A stretch of 64,000 bases of DNA from Geomicrobium sp. JCM 19039 (GCF_000698145.1 NZ_BAXB01000014.1:46621-110620); one strand, 5' to 3'; shown: positions 35,553 through 46,683, numbered from the stretch's first letter. Translations and numbers: made by a program. Notes: generated from the letters alone by a model not told the origin.

Positions 35553-38500
35553 TCATTGGAATATAACGTGATAGGTTTTAATTTCGTAAGGTTTTAGGTT
35601 TGTAGTAAGTGATGCTGTTTTTTTAACATCTCCCACAGGATTCTCCATGAGATCACATTCAGTCCAAGATTGGATGTTGAAATCACTTCTTATGATTAGA
35701 GAATTACTTTGCCCGCTGTATTCGTGGAATCTTAATATAACACCTTCCGATTCTTCAGCTTTTTTTACGGCATCTACTTTCACATTATGTTGATTAAATA
35801 TAAAAAGATTTTGTTCAGAAAGCTCTGACTCACCTGCAACAGCCAATAATGGGTTATTTAAGTCCCAAGCTGCGACCGTTACTTGTCCATCATACCAGTC
35901 CCCTTCGTGCGGAAGTAGAGAATAGGTGAATGTGTGATTGCCTTGATCCTGTGTAGGATCAGGAAGAATAGAAGATTTAATTAATGAAAGCCTCATTATG
36001 TTGTCCTTTATATCATAACCATACTTACTATCGTTTAATAAACTTACACCATATCCTCTCTCAGAAAGGTCAGCCCACTGATGACCGACGGTTTCAAATC
36101 TCGCATAGTCCCAGCTTGTATTCCAATGTGTAGGGCGTTTGACATTCCCGTATTGTATATCGAATGTTGCCTCTGTGGATCTTATGGATACAGGAAATGC
36201 AACTTTTAATAATTGATTTTGTTCGTGCCAATCGATATGAGTAATAAAATCTATCCTACGGTGGTTGGCGTACAATGTTAATTTTTGTTCAATCTGTGAG
36301 TGGTTAAACGTCCATTTAAATTTAATAATCGTTGCAAGGTTTCCCGACTCAATGACACGGACTTCATCCAAATTTGCGATTTGATAATATTTTTCTCTAT
36401 GAAAAATATCAATATCCCAAGCATCAAAATTAAGAGGTTTGTCTTCAAATACTTGTAGAATATTTCCATGTCCATCAAGTATCTCTTTATGGTTTTCAAT
36501 ATCATAGAGTCGGGTTAAATGTCCTGAAGAGTTCCATTCTATTTGATAAAATGGCGTTGTCACTCCATCTTTTTTATGAGAGAACATGTTTTCATCTTTT
36601 GTTTGTGTGGTGCCCTCCTTAAAAGAGATCATTGTCGTACCTAGAGATGGAAGAGTGCTGGTCTGAACTAGCCATCCATCTTCTATTCTTTGTGAAGTGA
36701 GTTTAGCTCCGTCAATACTGTAAAACGTGCCATCACGATTAGAGTGATCTAGTATTTGTACGTTATGTGGTTGAGTGAAAGTTGAACTATTGTAAATGGT
36801 AAACGTGTCGACTTTATCTTTAACGATTGTGTGATTCAAAGTTTGCCATGACATATTGACAAGTTCCTGCGCGTCATTATATTCAATAGCACTGTCTTCG
36901 TAGACTTCCTGAATGGAAGAGCCTGGGATAATATCATGGAATTGATTGCGAAGGATAATGTGCCAACCATCATCAAGATTCCTTAAGCTTTCGTTATCCC
37001 ATTGTCGAGTGTGAAGGTTCGATAAAACGCTCAACCATTCCGTATTTCGATAATGGATCTCAAGCTTGCGATTCATTTTTTTGTTGTGCGCTTGACTTGT
37101 ATATGTGCCGCGGTGGTATTCCAAGTACAACTCGCCGTCCCATGTGTGAATATATTCTTTCGATTGGTCGACTGTATCGTGAAGGGCATTGAAATAATCA
37201 TCGACACGACTCGGTTTGATGTTGGGCAGACCAGGAACTTTGTCTAACCGACGTCGCATTTCCAGCATCTCACGATTTACGCCGCCACCACCGTCGCCAT
37301 AACCATAGGACATGAGCAAATCTTGGTTAATTGATTTATTCTGATACGCGTTCCATGCTTCATCCATGGCTCTTGCATCAATTACGCCATTGTAGTTATA
37401 TCGATAGTCATGATTGCCTGTGCCAGGGTTTGGTGTAGTCATAAAGTGAGTAAGAATTTCTGTGCCGTCAATACCTCTCCAATAGAAAGTGTCATGCGGC
37501 ATACGATTGTACTGGTTCCAACTAATTTTTATCGTCATGAATGTTTTGATTCCGGATTTTTTTAGAATTTGAGGCAGTGCCCATGAATAGCCAAACACAT
37601 CGGGTAACCACAAGTAAGGTTGTTCTTCAATGCCGAATTCGTGCTTAAAGAATTGCTTGCCTTTGAGCAGTTGACGGGTTAAGGATTCTCCTGAAGGAAT
37701 ATTACAATCGGACTCCAGCCACATCGCTCCGCCTGCTTCCCATCTACCTTCCTGCACTCTTTTTTTAATCTGTTCATAAATCTCAGGATAATCTTCTTTC
37801 ATATAACTGTAAAGCTGAGGCTGTGACTGCATAAAAACGTAATCAGGATACTTCTCCATCAGGCGTAGAACCGTACTGAAGGAACGGGCACTCTTTTCCC
37901 GAGTATGTTTTAATCTCCACAGCCAAGCAACATCAATATGTGTATGACCGATTCCGTGAATCGTTACACCGTGAGGATGATACAAATCTTTAACTGTTGT
38001 GTGTAGTTCATTTGCAGCACATGAAATGGATTGATAGAAGGTTTCACTGCCTGGATTTGTCCAATCTATCTGGTAAAAAGCTTGATTCAATGCGCTCAAC
38101 AACTTAGAATACTCGAGTTGAGTGTCGGGAATTTGATCAATGGCCTGGATGACAGCCTTCGACATATAATAAAGATCATCGGTTACTTCATGAAGAACGG
38201 CCATCTCCGCTTGTTTCAATTGATGAGAGAGTGCTTCCTGCTTTCCGGTCATGCCATCCAATCCTGTCCATAAGCGGAAATGAAGAGTTACTTCTTCATT
38301 CGGTTTCACATCTGGGAAAAAGACTTCCTTATGGTTGGAGTCGACTCCTTGAAAAGGAACTCCATTTACGAATAGAAGTGATTCAAAGCCGGAGTTATGA
38401 CCGGCACCGGTCTTTCCAAAATCAAACAGTCCGACGATCGTTTTTTTGCTCCAATGTAGAGGCACGGTAAACGAGGTGCTAAGCCAGACATATTTGTCTC

Positions 38501-38681
38501 TACCTTCCCAGTAATCACCCAGGAATGCAGGCGTCCACTCAACATTTTCCGGCGGATACGCAAAATCTTCTTCGTTTTTTTCTTCATAAATAGTTAAGGA
38601 TTCAAATGTTTGTTGATCTGAATAGCGAAATTGAAGAAGTTCTTCGATTCGTTGCGTGAGTTTTTCTTTCGTTAGCCACAT
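35553..38681 (-). CDS. Alpha-mannosidase, glycoside hydrolase family 38
   Basis: Intact 1042-residue cytoplasmic enzyme (no signal peptide) cleaving terminal alpha-mannose from oligosaccharides. The zinc site is GHTHIDVAWLW (245-255); the catalytic nucleophile Asp is D325 in GAMWLESDCNIPSGE; YLWLPDVFGYSWALPQIL and the GDGGGG stretch complete the catalytic domain. The rest is the beta-sandwich C-terminal region. It is the last gene of an operon with a sugar ABC importer and ROK regulator, so it digests an imported mannoside. Confidence 0.94.
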   Translation of the reverse strand: MWLTKEKLTQRIEELLQFRYSDQQTFESLTIYEEKNEEDFAYPPENVEWTPAFLGDYWEGRDKYVWLSTSFTVPLHWSKKTIVGLFDFGKTGAGHNSGFESLLFVNGVPFQGVDSNHKEVFFPDVKPNEEVTLHFRLWTGLDGMTGKQEALSHQLKQAEMAVLHEVTDDLYYMSKAVIQAIDQIPDTQLEYSKLLSALNQAFYQIDWTNPGSETFYQSISCAANELHTTVKDLYHPHGVTIHGIGHTHIDVAWLWRLKHTREKSARSFSTVLRLMEKYPDYVFMQSQPQLYSYMKEDYPEIYEQIKKRVQEGRWEAGGAMWLESDCNIPSGESLTRQLLKGKQFFKHEFGIEEQPYLWLPDVFGYSWALPQILKKSGIKTFMTIKISWNQYNRMPHDTFYWRGIDGTEILTHFMTTPNPGTGNHDYRYNYNGVIDARAMDEAWNAYQNKSINQDLLMSYGYGDGGGGVNREMLEMRRRLDKVPGLPNIKPSRVDDYFNALHDTVDQSKEYIHTWDGELYLEYHRGTYTSQAHNKKMNRKLEIHYRNTEWLSVLSNLHTRQWDNESLRNLDDGWHIILRNQFHDIIPGSSIQEVYEDSAIEYNDAQELVNMSWQTLNHTIVKDKVDTFTIYNSSTFTQPHNVQILDHSNRDGTFYSIDGAKLTSQRIEDGWLVQTSTLPSLGTTMISFKEGTTQTKDENMFSHKKDGVTTPFYQIEWNSSGHLTRLYDIENHKEILDGHGNILQVFEDKPLNFDAWDIDIFHREKYYQIANLDEVRVIESGNLATIIKFKWTFNHSQIEQKLTLYANHRRIDFITHIDWHEQNQLLKVAFPVSIRSTEATFDIQYGNVKRPTHWNTSWDYARFETVGHQWADLSERGYGVSLLNDSKYGYDIKDNIMRLSLIKSSILPDPTQDQGNHTFTYSLLPHEGDWYDGQVTVAAWDLNNPLLAVAGESELSEQNLFIFNQHNVKVDAVKKAEESEGVILRFHEYSGQSNSLIIRSDFNIQSWTECDLMENPVGDVKKTASLTTNLKPYEIKTYHVIFQ

Positions 38682-38701
38682 ATAGATTCCTCCATCGCTG
38701 T

Positions 38702-39543
38702 TTATTCTTTAACTGCACCGGTCGTCAGTGCGCCTACGATATATTTTTGTAAAAATACGAACAAAATGATGACAGGCAATACGGATAAAATACTACCCGC
38801 TGCCAAGTAGTGTGTAGTGATGGCTTGTTGTGTGGATTGCAAATTCATGACGCCGACAGATACGGGGTACATGCTTTCATCATCTAGTAGAATAAAGGGG
38901 ATGACGAACTGTGACCAGCTTTGTACGGCTACTAGAATCGTTACGGATGCAATGCCTGGCAAACTGCAAGGACGATAATTTTTGAGATAAGTTGACTGCG
39001 TGTACATCCATCAATAATGGCAGCTTCATCTAACGCAGGTGGAAGTGTATCAAAATGCCCTTTTAAAATCCACGTTGCAAGTGGCAAAACGACAGCGACA
39101 TACACGAGGATGAGTACCCAGTATTGATTCAGCAGTTCATAGTTGGCTAGAATACGGTAGAGTGGAATCGAAATGACAACCGCTGATATCATTTGTGTCA
39201 TGAGAATGGTGATCATAAGCGGACGCTTATAACCGAACGTAATTCTTGAAAGGGCAAAAGCAGCCGGTATGGCGACGAGTAACGTGACGATGACCGTAAA
39301 AAATACAATAATACCTGAGTTGGCAATGTACTGAAAAATATTATTGTTTTGGATGACGTGTACGTAATTCTCGAATGCCCAAGCACTCGGTATGAGTTCG
39401 GGAGGAACAGTAAATAACGATTGTGAATCTTTTAACGATAGTGAAACGGTCCAAAGAAGAGGAAACAAAAAGAACAGCGTAATGACGATAAAACAAGCGT
39501 ATAGGCCAACATTTCCAAGTTTGTAGGCTGTGCGCTGATTCAT
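38702..39543 (-). CDS. Sugar ABC transporter permease (MalG-like), frame broken
   Basis: CUT1-type inner-membrane permease with six helices. The start MNQRTAYKLGNVGLYACFIVITLFFLFP and the EAA loop LPPALDEAAIIDGCTRSQLISKIIVL are clear. One missing base near 38950 joins the loop to LPGIASVTILVAVQSWSQFVIPFILL; corrected length is about 281 residues. It partners the permease encoded directly upstream (adjacent stop and start). Confidence 0.9.
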
Positions 39544-40461
39544 TTAGGATCGCCCCTCTCTTCCTAAGATTTTCAAGTACACTAATGTCATAATTATATT
39601 GATGGTTAGTAACACAACTGCAGCCGCCGCACCTTGTCCTAAATTAAACTCACGAAATATCAAATTATAAATACTGAGCGCAATGATTTCTGTACTTTGC
39701 CCCGGTCCGCCACCGGTTAATGCCATGACCATATCAAAAGTATTGAACGTATCAATTGAAATAATTACGAGGTTAATCATAATGATTGGTGCTAGGATTG
39801 GGAGGATAATCTTTGTTAAACGCTTGATAGCGTTAGCCCCGTCAATTCTGGCTGACTCCAATATATCTTTAGGTAGCGTCTGTAACCCACCATAGATAAG
39901 AATCATGCTAAAGGCCGTTCCGCGCCAGATATTTGCCAGGATGACCGCAACCAATGCAAAGGTTGGGTCGGAGAGAAAAGGCACGGTCGTTCCGCTCACC
40001 GTTGAAACAAAGAAGTTTAAAATACCTGCTTCCGTTTCGTTATACATAATTCGCCAAATGACGCCGATGACAACACCGGGAATAGCCCAAGCAGTAAGGA
40101 CAGCAGTACGTACGGCAATCGTTCCCTTCAGATTTCTCTTTTGTCCTTGATCAATGGCCAGAGCAACCAATAATCCTAAAATTAATTGAAAGCTGACACT
40201 GAATACGACAAATAGGAGGGTAATCCACATCATGCGTTGGAAGCCTGGCTGATTAAAAAGGCTAAGATAAGATGAAAGGGTGTAGCTATAGTTCGGATCG
40301 ACAAGTGTAGAGTCTGTGAAACTCAACCGAATAATTTCAATAACTGGAAACAAAAAGACCACAATTAAAATCAGCAACAACGGCACAAGCCAAGGGAGGG
40401 GAGACTCCCTTAACTTGTTACGGGGCTTCAAAGGCTGATGTGTGCTTACTTGCGATTGCAT
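39544..40461 (-). CDS. Sugar ABC transporter permease (MalF-like)
   Basis: Intact 305-residue CUT1-type permease. After a polar N-terminus the first helix is LPWLVPLLLILIVVFLFP; the EAA motif is LPKDILESARIDGANAIKRLTKIILPILAP. It forms the heteromeric channel with the MalG-like protein. No ATPase gene is present; CUT1 systems in Bacilli commonly share MsmX. Confidence 0.92.
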   Translation of the reverse strand: MQSQVSTHQPLKPRNKLRESPLPWLVPLLLILIVVFLFPVIEIIRLSFTDSTLVDPNYSYTLSSYLSLFNQPGFQRMMWITLLFVVFSVSFQLILGLLVALAIDQGQKRNLKGTIAVRTAVLTAWAIPGVVIGVIWRIMYNETEAGILNFFVSTVSGTTVPFLSDPTFALVAVILANIWRGTAFSMILIYGGLQTLPKDILESARIDGANAIKRLTKIILPILAPIIMINLVIISIDTFNTFDMVMALTGGGPGQSTEIIALSIYNLIFREFNLGQGAAAAVVLLTINIIMTLVYLKILGREGRS

Positions 40462-40479
40462 AGTTTGACCCCCAAAAAA

Positions 40480-41771
40480 TTAGTGTACTGCATCCCAGGC
40501 ATCATTTAGTGCTTCCTCTGGTGTTTTGCTTCCGGAGATTACACTGGAAATAGCAATTTGCATCTGATTTGAAATGGCATTGTAGTGCGTAGATGCGGGA
40601 CGAACCTGTGCGTCATTTTCTAAGAAATCACGATATAAGTCGGTGAATTCACTACCTTCATAGAGCTCGTGGTCAAAGACAGATTCACGTGAAGGGAGTC
40701 CGCCATAGACTGTGCTGAATTGGGCCATGCCTTCTTCGCCTGTAAACATATGTTGAATTAATTCAAAGGCTGCACGCTGCTTATCAGGGTCTTCGGTGAA
40801 AATCCCCCATGCCCAGCCTCCGGCGCTCGTCGCAGGTTCAGCGGATTCATCTAGCATAGGCACCGGAGCGACGTCCCAATTGGCGAACTCTTCTTCACCT
40901 AACACCTCTTTTAGATAGGAGTCTTGCCAGTTGCCACCGATAAACATCGCGGTGTTACCGGTTGCAATTTCTTCATTTAAATCGTTCTCCCCCCCATAAC
41001 CGGCAACACGTTGGGGAAGTGCGCCCGTTTGTACGGCTTCATCAACTGTTTCGAGAATTTGCAACATGATATTACGATTATCACCTTCGCCAAATACGGG
41101 TTCACCATCATCATCCACAAGCTCTCCGCCCATTCCCCAGAACAAAGGCCACAAAGTCGTTACTGAAGTTCCTTCGTTTCTACCGCCGGGAAGCATGATG
41201 CCACTATAGCCTTCGTCTTGTATTTGTAAGCCAACTTCAATAAGTTCATCCAAGTACTGGGTGGTTCTGGAATGACGGAAGTATCGTAGAACAAAACTCT
41301 CGTATCCGTATTCATGTACAAACCGTAAATCGTACCATCATCATCCGTAATGACGTCTTGAGCAAACGGCATGTAATCTTCGACGTTGACATCGTATTCG
41401 TCAAATAAATCGTTTAATGGTTGCAAATGTTCGTAATATTGAGCGAATAAATAACTATCAATCGGAGCAACGTCAGGGGCTCGACCTGAATTCGCTTGTT
41501 CTAACAACCGTGACATTGCTTCGTCAATATCACTGGACTGCAAGTCATAGCTCACATTTACATCGGGGTTTTCGTCATGGAAGGAATCAAGTTGTCCTCT
41601 CAAGTATTCAGCATTCCCTTGTGTTGGTGCTTCAGGAGAGTAGCCCGTAGTCGTTTGCCAACGAAGGTCAATTTGGTCACCACCGCTAGAAGACTCCTCA
41701 TCGCCATTGCAGGCCGCTAATGTAAGAGCAGCAGCTGAAAACATCATGAAGCCTTTTTTGGAAAATCCCAT
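40480..41771 (-). CDS. Sugar ABC transporter solute-binding lipoprotein, frame broken
   Basis: Extracellular binding protein of the CUT1 type. The signal peptide MGFSKKGFMMFSAAALTLAAC ends in the lipobox cysteine, followed by a Glu/Ser/Gly linker. SBP_bac_1 features include RAPDVAPIDSYLFAQY and SAGGWAWGIFTEDPDKQRAAFELIQHMF. One missing base near 41255 separates the halves (PEPPSTW-MDELIEVG). The ATG at 41771 follows AAGGGGGA; an upstream in-frame ATG at 41792 overlaps the rok gene end and lacks a site. Corrected length is about 431 residues. Confidence 0.9.
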
Positions 41772-41791
41772 TTTACATTTCCCCCTTATCA

Positions 41792-42985
41792 TTATTGCTG
41801 CTTAAATGCTTCTTTAAGAACCACTGTCGCAGCGCCTAACCCTTCACTAATGTCGCCGAATTTTGCCCGCTTGATTTGTACGCCACGAGCAGTTTCTTGA
41901 AAGATCCTACTCAGCGCAGTTTCTTTCACCCAGCCGGTGTATTGTTCGAGTTTGTCATTAATCCTTCCTCCAAGAATGACTAGCTCAGGATTTAGAAAGT
42001 TAATCTTATCTGCAAGCTTAATGCCCACATACCTTGATGAATCTTGAAGCAAAGAGAGACAAAGATCATCACCTTGAAGTGCCGCATCTAGCACTTCTTC
42101 CAAGCCTAAATTGTTGTCAATATGTGCAATCGTTGTTGGGCAGCCCTTTCGAACTTCAGTTAGTGCTTTGCGCACGATTGCATTCCCCGAAGCCATCACT
42201 TCAAGGCAGCCGTAGTTTCCGCAATTGCATTTCAGTCCGTTCAGGTCAATCGTTCCGTGGCCAATCTCTCCAGCGACTTGAGTGGCTCCTTTATAAACCT
42301 CGCCTTCCACTAGAATTCCGCTTCCAATACCCGCATCTACCATTACATATAAAGCATTCATAGAGTTGCGTGCAATTCCATAGTAGTATTCGCACATCAT
42401 TGTGCAGTTGGCATCTTTTTCAAGTTGAATTAAAAGTGGAATTCTTTCATGTAAATACTGAGTAATTTTAACGTTAATCCAACCTGTTAAGTTGGGAGGA
42501 TTTAATATGATTCCATGTTCTTCATCCAGCGGACCAGGCGCACTAATGCCAACCCCTAAGATCTGGTCAAAAGAAACCATTTGACTTTCACATATCGAAT
42601 AAAAAGTAGTAATCATATGATCCAAAACCTGATAAGGATCATCCTCAAGGTCAAAGGTAAGTAAATCTTTCGCCAACACATTCCCTTGAAGCGAGACTAA
42701 AAGACAAGTGAGTGTTCCGTAACCGATGCTCACGCTGAAAATACGGTAATGACTTTGATCAAGTTTATAGATGCTCGGCTTTCTTCCTCCGCTGGATAGC
42801 GCCAGTCCACTTTTTTCTATCAATTTCTTTTCTTGCAATTCAGACAGTATATTTCCGATTGAAGCAATCGTTAATAGGCTATGTTGAGCCAATTCTTGCT
42901 GCGTTCTTCCTTGAGGGGAGAGAAGTAAGTAGTTCAGTACATTTTCTCGATTCATGCTTTTCACAGTACGTTGTTGCAGATCCAT
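41792..42985 (-). CDS. ROK-family transcriptional repressor
   Basis: Intact 397-residue NagC/XylR-type regulator. The N-terminal winged helix (RTQQELAQHSLLTIASIGNILSELQEKKLI) binds DNA; the ROK sugar-kinase-like domain has GVGISAPGPLD, VDAGIGSGILVEGEVYKGA and the zinc motif CNCGNYGCLEVM. It heads the operon, so it probably represses the importer/mannosidase genes and itself until the sugar is present; a matching palindrome lies in the 5' leader. Confidence 0.93.
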   Translation of the reverse strand: MDLQQRTVKSMNRENVLNYLLLSPQGRTQQELAQHSLLTIASIGNILSELQEKKLIEKSGLALSSGGRKPSIYKLDQSHYRIFSVSIGYGTLTCLLVSLQGNVLAKDLLTFDLEDDPYQVLDHMITTFYSICESQMVSFDQILGVGISAPGPLDEEHGIILNPPNLTGWINVKITQYLHERIPLLIQLEKDANCTMMCEYYYGIARNSMNALYVMVDAGIGSGILVEGEVYKGATQVAGEIGHGTIDLNGLKCNCGNYGCLEVMASGNAIVRKALTEVRKGCPTTIAHIDNNLGLEEVLDAALQGDDLCLSLLQDSSRYVGIKLADKINFLNPELVILGGRINDKLEQYTGWVKETALSRIFQETARGVQIKRAKFGDISEGLGAATVVLKEAFKQQ

Positions 42986-43002
42986 CACCTACCCGCCAAA
43001 AG

Positions 43003-43023
43003 ATATTAAAATGATTTTAATAT
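43003..43023. promoter_or_regulatory. ROK operator palindrome
   Basis: ATATTAAAA-TGA-TTTTAATAT is a perfect 9-bp inverted repeat with a 3-bp centre, 18 bp upstream of the rok start and immediately after the predicted transcription start. It is the AT-rich type of site bound by XylR/NagC-like repressors. Confidence 0.65.
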
Positions 43024-43033
43024 GTTGAAACAA

Positions 43034-43062
43034 ATCATAACGTAAGCGGTTTCAAATTTCAA
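43034..43062 (-). promoter_or_regulatory. Sigma-A promoter of the mannoside operon with cre inside the spacer
   Basis: On the minus strand -35 TTGAAA (43057-43062), a 17-nt spacer, and -10 TATGAT (43034-43039). The spacer contains the cre-like site ACGTAAGCGGTTTCAA (43040-43055), matching WTGNAARCGNWWWCAW with one mismatch. CcpA bound there would block RNA polymerase. Confidence 0.65.
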
Positions 43063-43514
43063 CCAGTAAATCAAATATTCTGTAAAATCCAGAGGCTTAA
43101 TTCAAAATGTAAGTTGGAACAACAAGTAATCGTCAAAAGCAAGACCGAAAGGAATAACTTCTTAAAATAATTTGTTTAAGTTCTATGCTTATCATCTTTG
43201 CATTCAGGCTAGTTCACGATTAAATGATTAGGTATCAAAAGCCAATAATGCGTATCATTCAAAAAAAGGAGATAATAAAATCTTGCTATCATGATTGGGG
43301 AAGGTATTATATTATGAAAGGCATCTGTAAATAAGAAAAATTCTCGCATGCGAAGATATAGGGCTTAAGGCAATTCTCCAACTAGCTTTGGTATTGATTC
43401 AAATGACAGCCATTAACAGCTCTGATGGGCTTGACTTATATAAAATTGTAAAATGAATATATTAATTTAAATTAGAATATTTTTTATATTTAAAGGTGGG
43501 AATACCATCGAGCA
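43063..43514. other. AT-rich intergenic region, nothing recognised
   Basis: About 450 bp between the rok promoter and the peptidase remnant; no ORF with a start site, no clear hairpin terminator. It may contain further eroded sequence from the truncated peptidase gene. Confidence 0.5.
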
Positions 43515-44162
43515 TCATTTTCTTATGAATTCACCTTTGTTAACAATTCGCTTGCTGGCAGCACCGTGAGGTAAAGAAGATCGCTCTCCTGATGCAATAA
43601 CATGATTAGCTTTAATGGCTTCGGCTCCATTCTTTTTCATGTGATACTCTAATTCTAACCCAATCTCTAACTCTGACATTCCAGGTTTTATAAACCCTAA
43701 AATATATTCAAAAGCTAAGTCATATAGTCTGATGCCTTCCCGAATATTTGCGATCTCTGTAGGGTCTTTTATTTTTCGAATAGACATAATCGATGCATCG
43801 ATAACATCCGTTTGAAAGTTAGTGATCTCACGGTTGAAATAATTATATGTAGAAAGATCTAACGTCCCTTCCACGCCAACTCTTCCATCAATAAGACGTA
43901 ATTCTTGGTAAACAGCCTCGTTTAACAAACCCCCTTTATGTTCAATTAGTTTAGCATGATCACTTGCCTGTGCTTCTGCTTGTTGGATGTAGCGAAAGTC
44001 GGTAAATAATAGCACACGGTCTTGTGAGATGAGCAACGCACCACTGTAACCATTGAAATTAGTAAAATAGCGACGGATTTAAAGAGAATAAATGAGTGTT
44101 GCAGCAATGCCTTCTTCTTGCATAATTGAACGAAAATTCGAAATTCTTTTGTTGGTATACAA
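43515..44162 (-). pseudogene. Truncated Xaa-Pro peptidase (M24B) gene
   Basis: About 215 codons of a metallopeptidase that is normally about 350-360 residues. The creatinase-like N-domain is present (RYFTNFNGYSGALLISQDRVLLFTDFRYIQQA) and the catalytic domain begins (IREGIRLYDLAFEYILGFIKPGMSELEIGLELEYHMKKNGAE...SLPHGAASKRIVNKGE), then stops at 43515 before the Asp/Asp/His/Glu/Glu metal ligands. The TTG start at 44162 follows AAAGGAG. There is also an in-frame TAA at 44079-44081. Loss of the whole metal site argues for true decay, whatever the sequencing quality. Confidence 0.8.
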
Positions 44163-44300
44163 TCCAATCACTCCTTTAGTTACTTATATCAAAATGTTAT
44201 ATAGATAAAACATTTATTATGCAAACAATCTTTTAATTATTCATTTATAGAAGGTGAGAGCACAATACTTACCCCCACACCATTGCAGAAACTAAACAAA

Positions 44301-44335
44301 TCGAGCCCTATCCATTATAAATGGTTAGGGCTCGA
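44301..44335 (-). terminator. Terminator of malate synthase gene
   Basis: TCGAGCCCTA and TAGGGCTCGA with an inner CCAT/ATGG extension form a stem, followed on the minus strand by TTTG. It lies 5 bp after the stop of the malate synthase gene. Confidence 0.75.
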
Positions 44336-44339
44336 TGCA

Positions 44340-46511
44340 TTATCCGACAGCCAACTTCTTCTTCGCCTCTTTACGCTTGGCGTGCAAGATGGGTTCGGTG
44401 TAGCCGCTTGGTTGCTCGCGTCCTTTAAATACGAGGTCGCAGGCGGCTTGGAAGGCGACGGAATCGTTGAAGTTTGGTGCCATGTTGCGGTATTCTGGAT
44501 CGCCTGCATTTTGTTCGTCAACGACCTTTGCCATTCGTTTCATTGTGTCCATAACTTGCTGTTCGTTCGTGATGCCGTGGTGTAGCCAGTTGGTCATATG
44601 TTGGCTCGAGATGCGCAACGTAGCCCGGTCTTCCATGAGACCAACATCGTTAATATCAGGAACCGTTGAACAACCGACACCTTGTTCAACCCAACGTACG
44701 ACGTATCCGAGAACGCCTTGCGCATTGTTGTCCAGTTCTTTTTGGATGTCTTCTGCTGAAAATGTTTCAGTCGTCGTTGGGATTTGAAGAATGTCTTGCA
44801 CATAATCTTCGGTGTTCGTCTTACGTTCATCTTGAATGGTGCCGACATTAATCTGATGATAATGCATGGCGTGCAAGCTAGCGGCTGTTGGCGAAGGAAC
44901 CCAGGCAGTGTTTGCACCGGCCTTTAACTGTCCGCCTTTTTGTTCCATCATGGCGTTCATTAAGTTTGGCATCGCCCACATGCCTTTACCGATTTGAGCT
45001 TTGCCTTGAAACCCGCTTTGTAGTCCAGCTTTCACATTCGCTTTTTCATAAGCGGCGAGCCACGATGTTTGTTTCATGTCATTTTTGCGGATCACATAGC
45101 CGGCTTCCATCGACGTATGAATTTCATCACCGGTTCTGTCGAGAAATCCAGTATTAATAAAGACGATCCGCTCTTTGGCCGCGTTAATACATGCTTTCAG
45201 ATTCAGCGTCGTCCGGCGCTCTTCGTCCATGACACCGACTTTTAGCGTATTTCGCTCGAGACCGAGCACATCTTCAATCCGGTCAAACAATTCGTTTGTG
45301 AACAGGACTTCGCGAGAACCGTGCATCTTCGGCTTCACGATGTACACCGAGCCGGTTCTTGAGTTTTGTAGTTGCCCGTTCTTTAACAAGTCATGTTTCG
45401 CGATTAGACTCGTCATCACCCCGTCCATAATGCCTTCTGGTGTTTCATTGCCGTTTGCGTCAAGCACAGCATCGGTCGTCATCAGATGCCCGACATTGCG
45501 GATGAAAAGAAGAGAACGGCCATGCAGTTCTAAGCTTTGACCACCGCGCGATGTGTACGTGCGGTTGCCATTTAGCGTTCGGGTAACATCCTTACCGCCT
45601 TTCGAGAATGTCGTCTCCAGTGTGCCTTTCATAAGACCGAGCCAGTTGCGATACACGAGTATTTTATCCTCAGCATCGACCGCAGTGACCGAGTCCTCAC
45701 AATCAATAATGGTCGTGATCGCCGATTCGATCACAATGTCTTTAACGCCTGCTGAGTCATCTTTACCAATCGGGTGATTTCGGTCAATCTGCACGTCAAG
45801 ATGACTGCCATTATTTACAAGCAACAGCGACTCCGGCTTTGACTCGCTGCCTGTATAGCCGACAAACTGATCGGCATCTTTTAATGAGAGCAACTTGCCA
45901 TCAGCTGTTTCAAGGACGAGTGCCCCGTTCTCAATCCAATAGGAGACCACATCTTTGTGACTCGTGCCATCCACCGGGACCGCCTCATCCAGAAACGACT
46001 TCGCATAATCAACGACTTTATTTCCACGAACAGCATTATACGATGTGCCCTGTTCCGCCCCTGCTTCCTCAGAAATAATGTCGCTTCCATATAACGCATC
46101 ATACAAACTACCCCAGCGCGCATTCGCCGCATTCAGCGCATAACGAGCATTATTCACCGGGACGACAAGCTGCGGCCCCGCCTGTGCACTCACTTCAGAA
46201 TCCACATTCGCCGTTGTAACCGTCACATCTCCAGGGTCTTCCTCGAGATACCCAATTTCTTTTAAATATTGAAAATAGGCAGTTGACTTCTCTTCGCCAG
46301 GGTGGGCGACATGCCACTCATCTAACTTCTTTTGCAACGTCTCGCGTACCTCTAAAAGCTCAGCATTCCTCACACTAAAGTCATCGAGTATTTTACTGTA
46401 ATCTGTCCAAAATTTTTGTTCATCGAGGCCCGTGCCTGGGATTACCTCTTCGTTCACAAATGTGTATAAGTCTTCCGAGACTTGAATAGTAGCGATTTTT
46501 TTATAGGACAT
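44340..46511 (-). CDS. glcB: Malate synthase G
   Basis: Intact 723-residue monomeric malate synthase condensing glyoxylate and acetyl-CoA to malate. Family landmarks: [33 protein letters not shown], the active-site strand [39 protein letters not shown] and [18 protein letters not shown], and [18 protein letters not shown]. The start is ATG 46511 (GGAGCG upstream) and not an in-frame ATG 21 bp earlier. With the divergent permease and the glcEFD operon it completes a glycolate-to-malate route. Confidence 0.95.
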   Translation of the reverse strand: MSYKKIATIQVSEDLYTFVNEEVIPGTGLDEQKFWTDYSKILDDFSVRNAELLEVRETLQKKLDEWHVAHPGEEKSTAYFQYLKEIGYLEEDPGDVTVTTANVDSEVSAQAGPQLVVPVNNARYALNAANARWGSLYDALYGSDIISEEAGAEQGTSYNAVRGNKVVDYAKSFLDEAVPVDGTSHKDVVSYWIENGALVLETADGKLLSLKDADQFVGYTGSESKPESLLLVNNGSHLDVQIDRNHPIGKDDSAGVKDIVIESAITTIIDCEDSVTAVDAEDKILVYRNWLGLMKGTLETTFSKGGKDVTRTLNGNRTYTSRGGQSLELHGRSLLFIRNVGHLMTTDAVLDANGNETPEGIMDGVMTSLIAKHDLLKNGQLQNSRTGSVYIVKPKMHGSREVLFTNELFDRIEDVLGLERNTLKVGVMDEERRTTLNLKACINAAKERIVFINTGFLDRTGDEIHTSMEAGYVIRKNDMKQTSWLAAYEKANVKAGLQSGFQGKAQIGKGMWAMPNLMNAMMEQKGGQLKAGANTAWVPSPTAASLHAMHYHQINVGTIQDERKTNTEDYVQDILQIPTTTETFSAEDIQKELDNNAQGVLGYVVRWVEQGVGCSTVPDINDVGLMEDRATLRISSQHMTNWLHHGITNEQQVMDTMKRMAKVVDEQNAGDPEYRNMAPNFNDSVAFQAACDLVFKGREQPSGYTEPILHAKRKEAKKKLAVG

Positions 46512-46640
46512 GTGTGTGCGCTCCTTTATCATATTCTAGTTAAATTTTATAATAGTTTATCAAATAACGGAAATACATGTATCGAATGAGTATTATGCTT
46601 TTTAGTTATGGACTTTCGTTTGGCGATTCTGTATGGGTCT

Positions 46641-46669
46641 TTGACAAGTATATAAGAATAAGAGAATAT
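46641..46669 (+). promoter_or_regulatory. Sigma-A promoter of the lactate/glycolate permease gene
   Basis: TTGACA at 46641-46646, 17-nt spacer, GAATAT at 46664-46669. Confidence 0.65.
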
Positions 46670-46683
46670 GAAAGCGTTATCAT
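46668..46683. promoter_or_regulatory. cre site (CcpA)
   Basis: ATGAAAGCGTTATCAT fits the Bacillus cre consensus WTGNAARCGNWWWCAW at every position. It overlaps the end of the -10 box and the transcription start, the classic place for CcpA repression. An ATG inside it is not the gene start. Confidence 0.8.
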
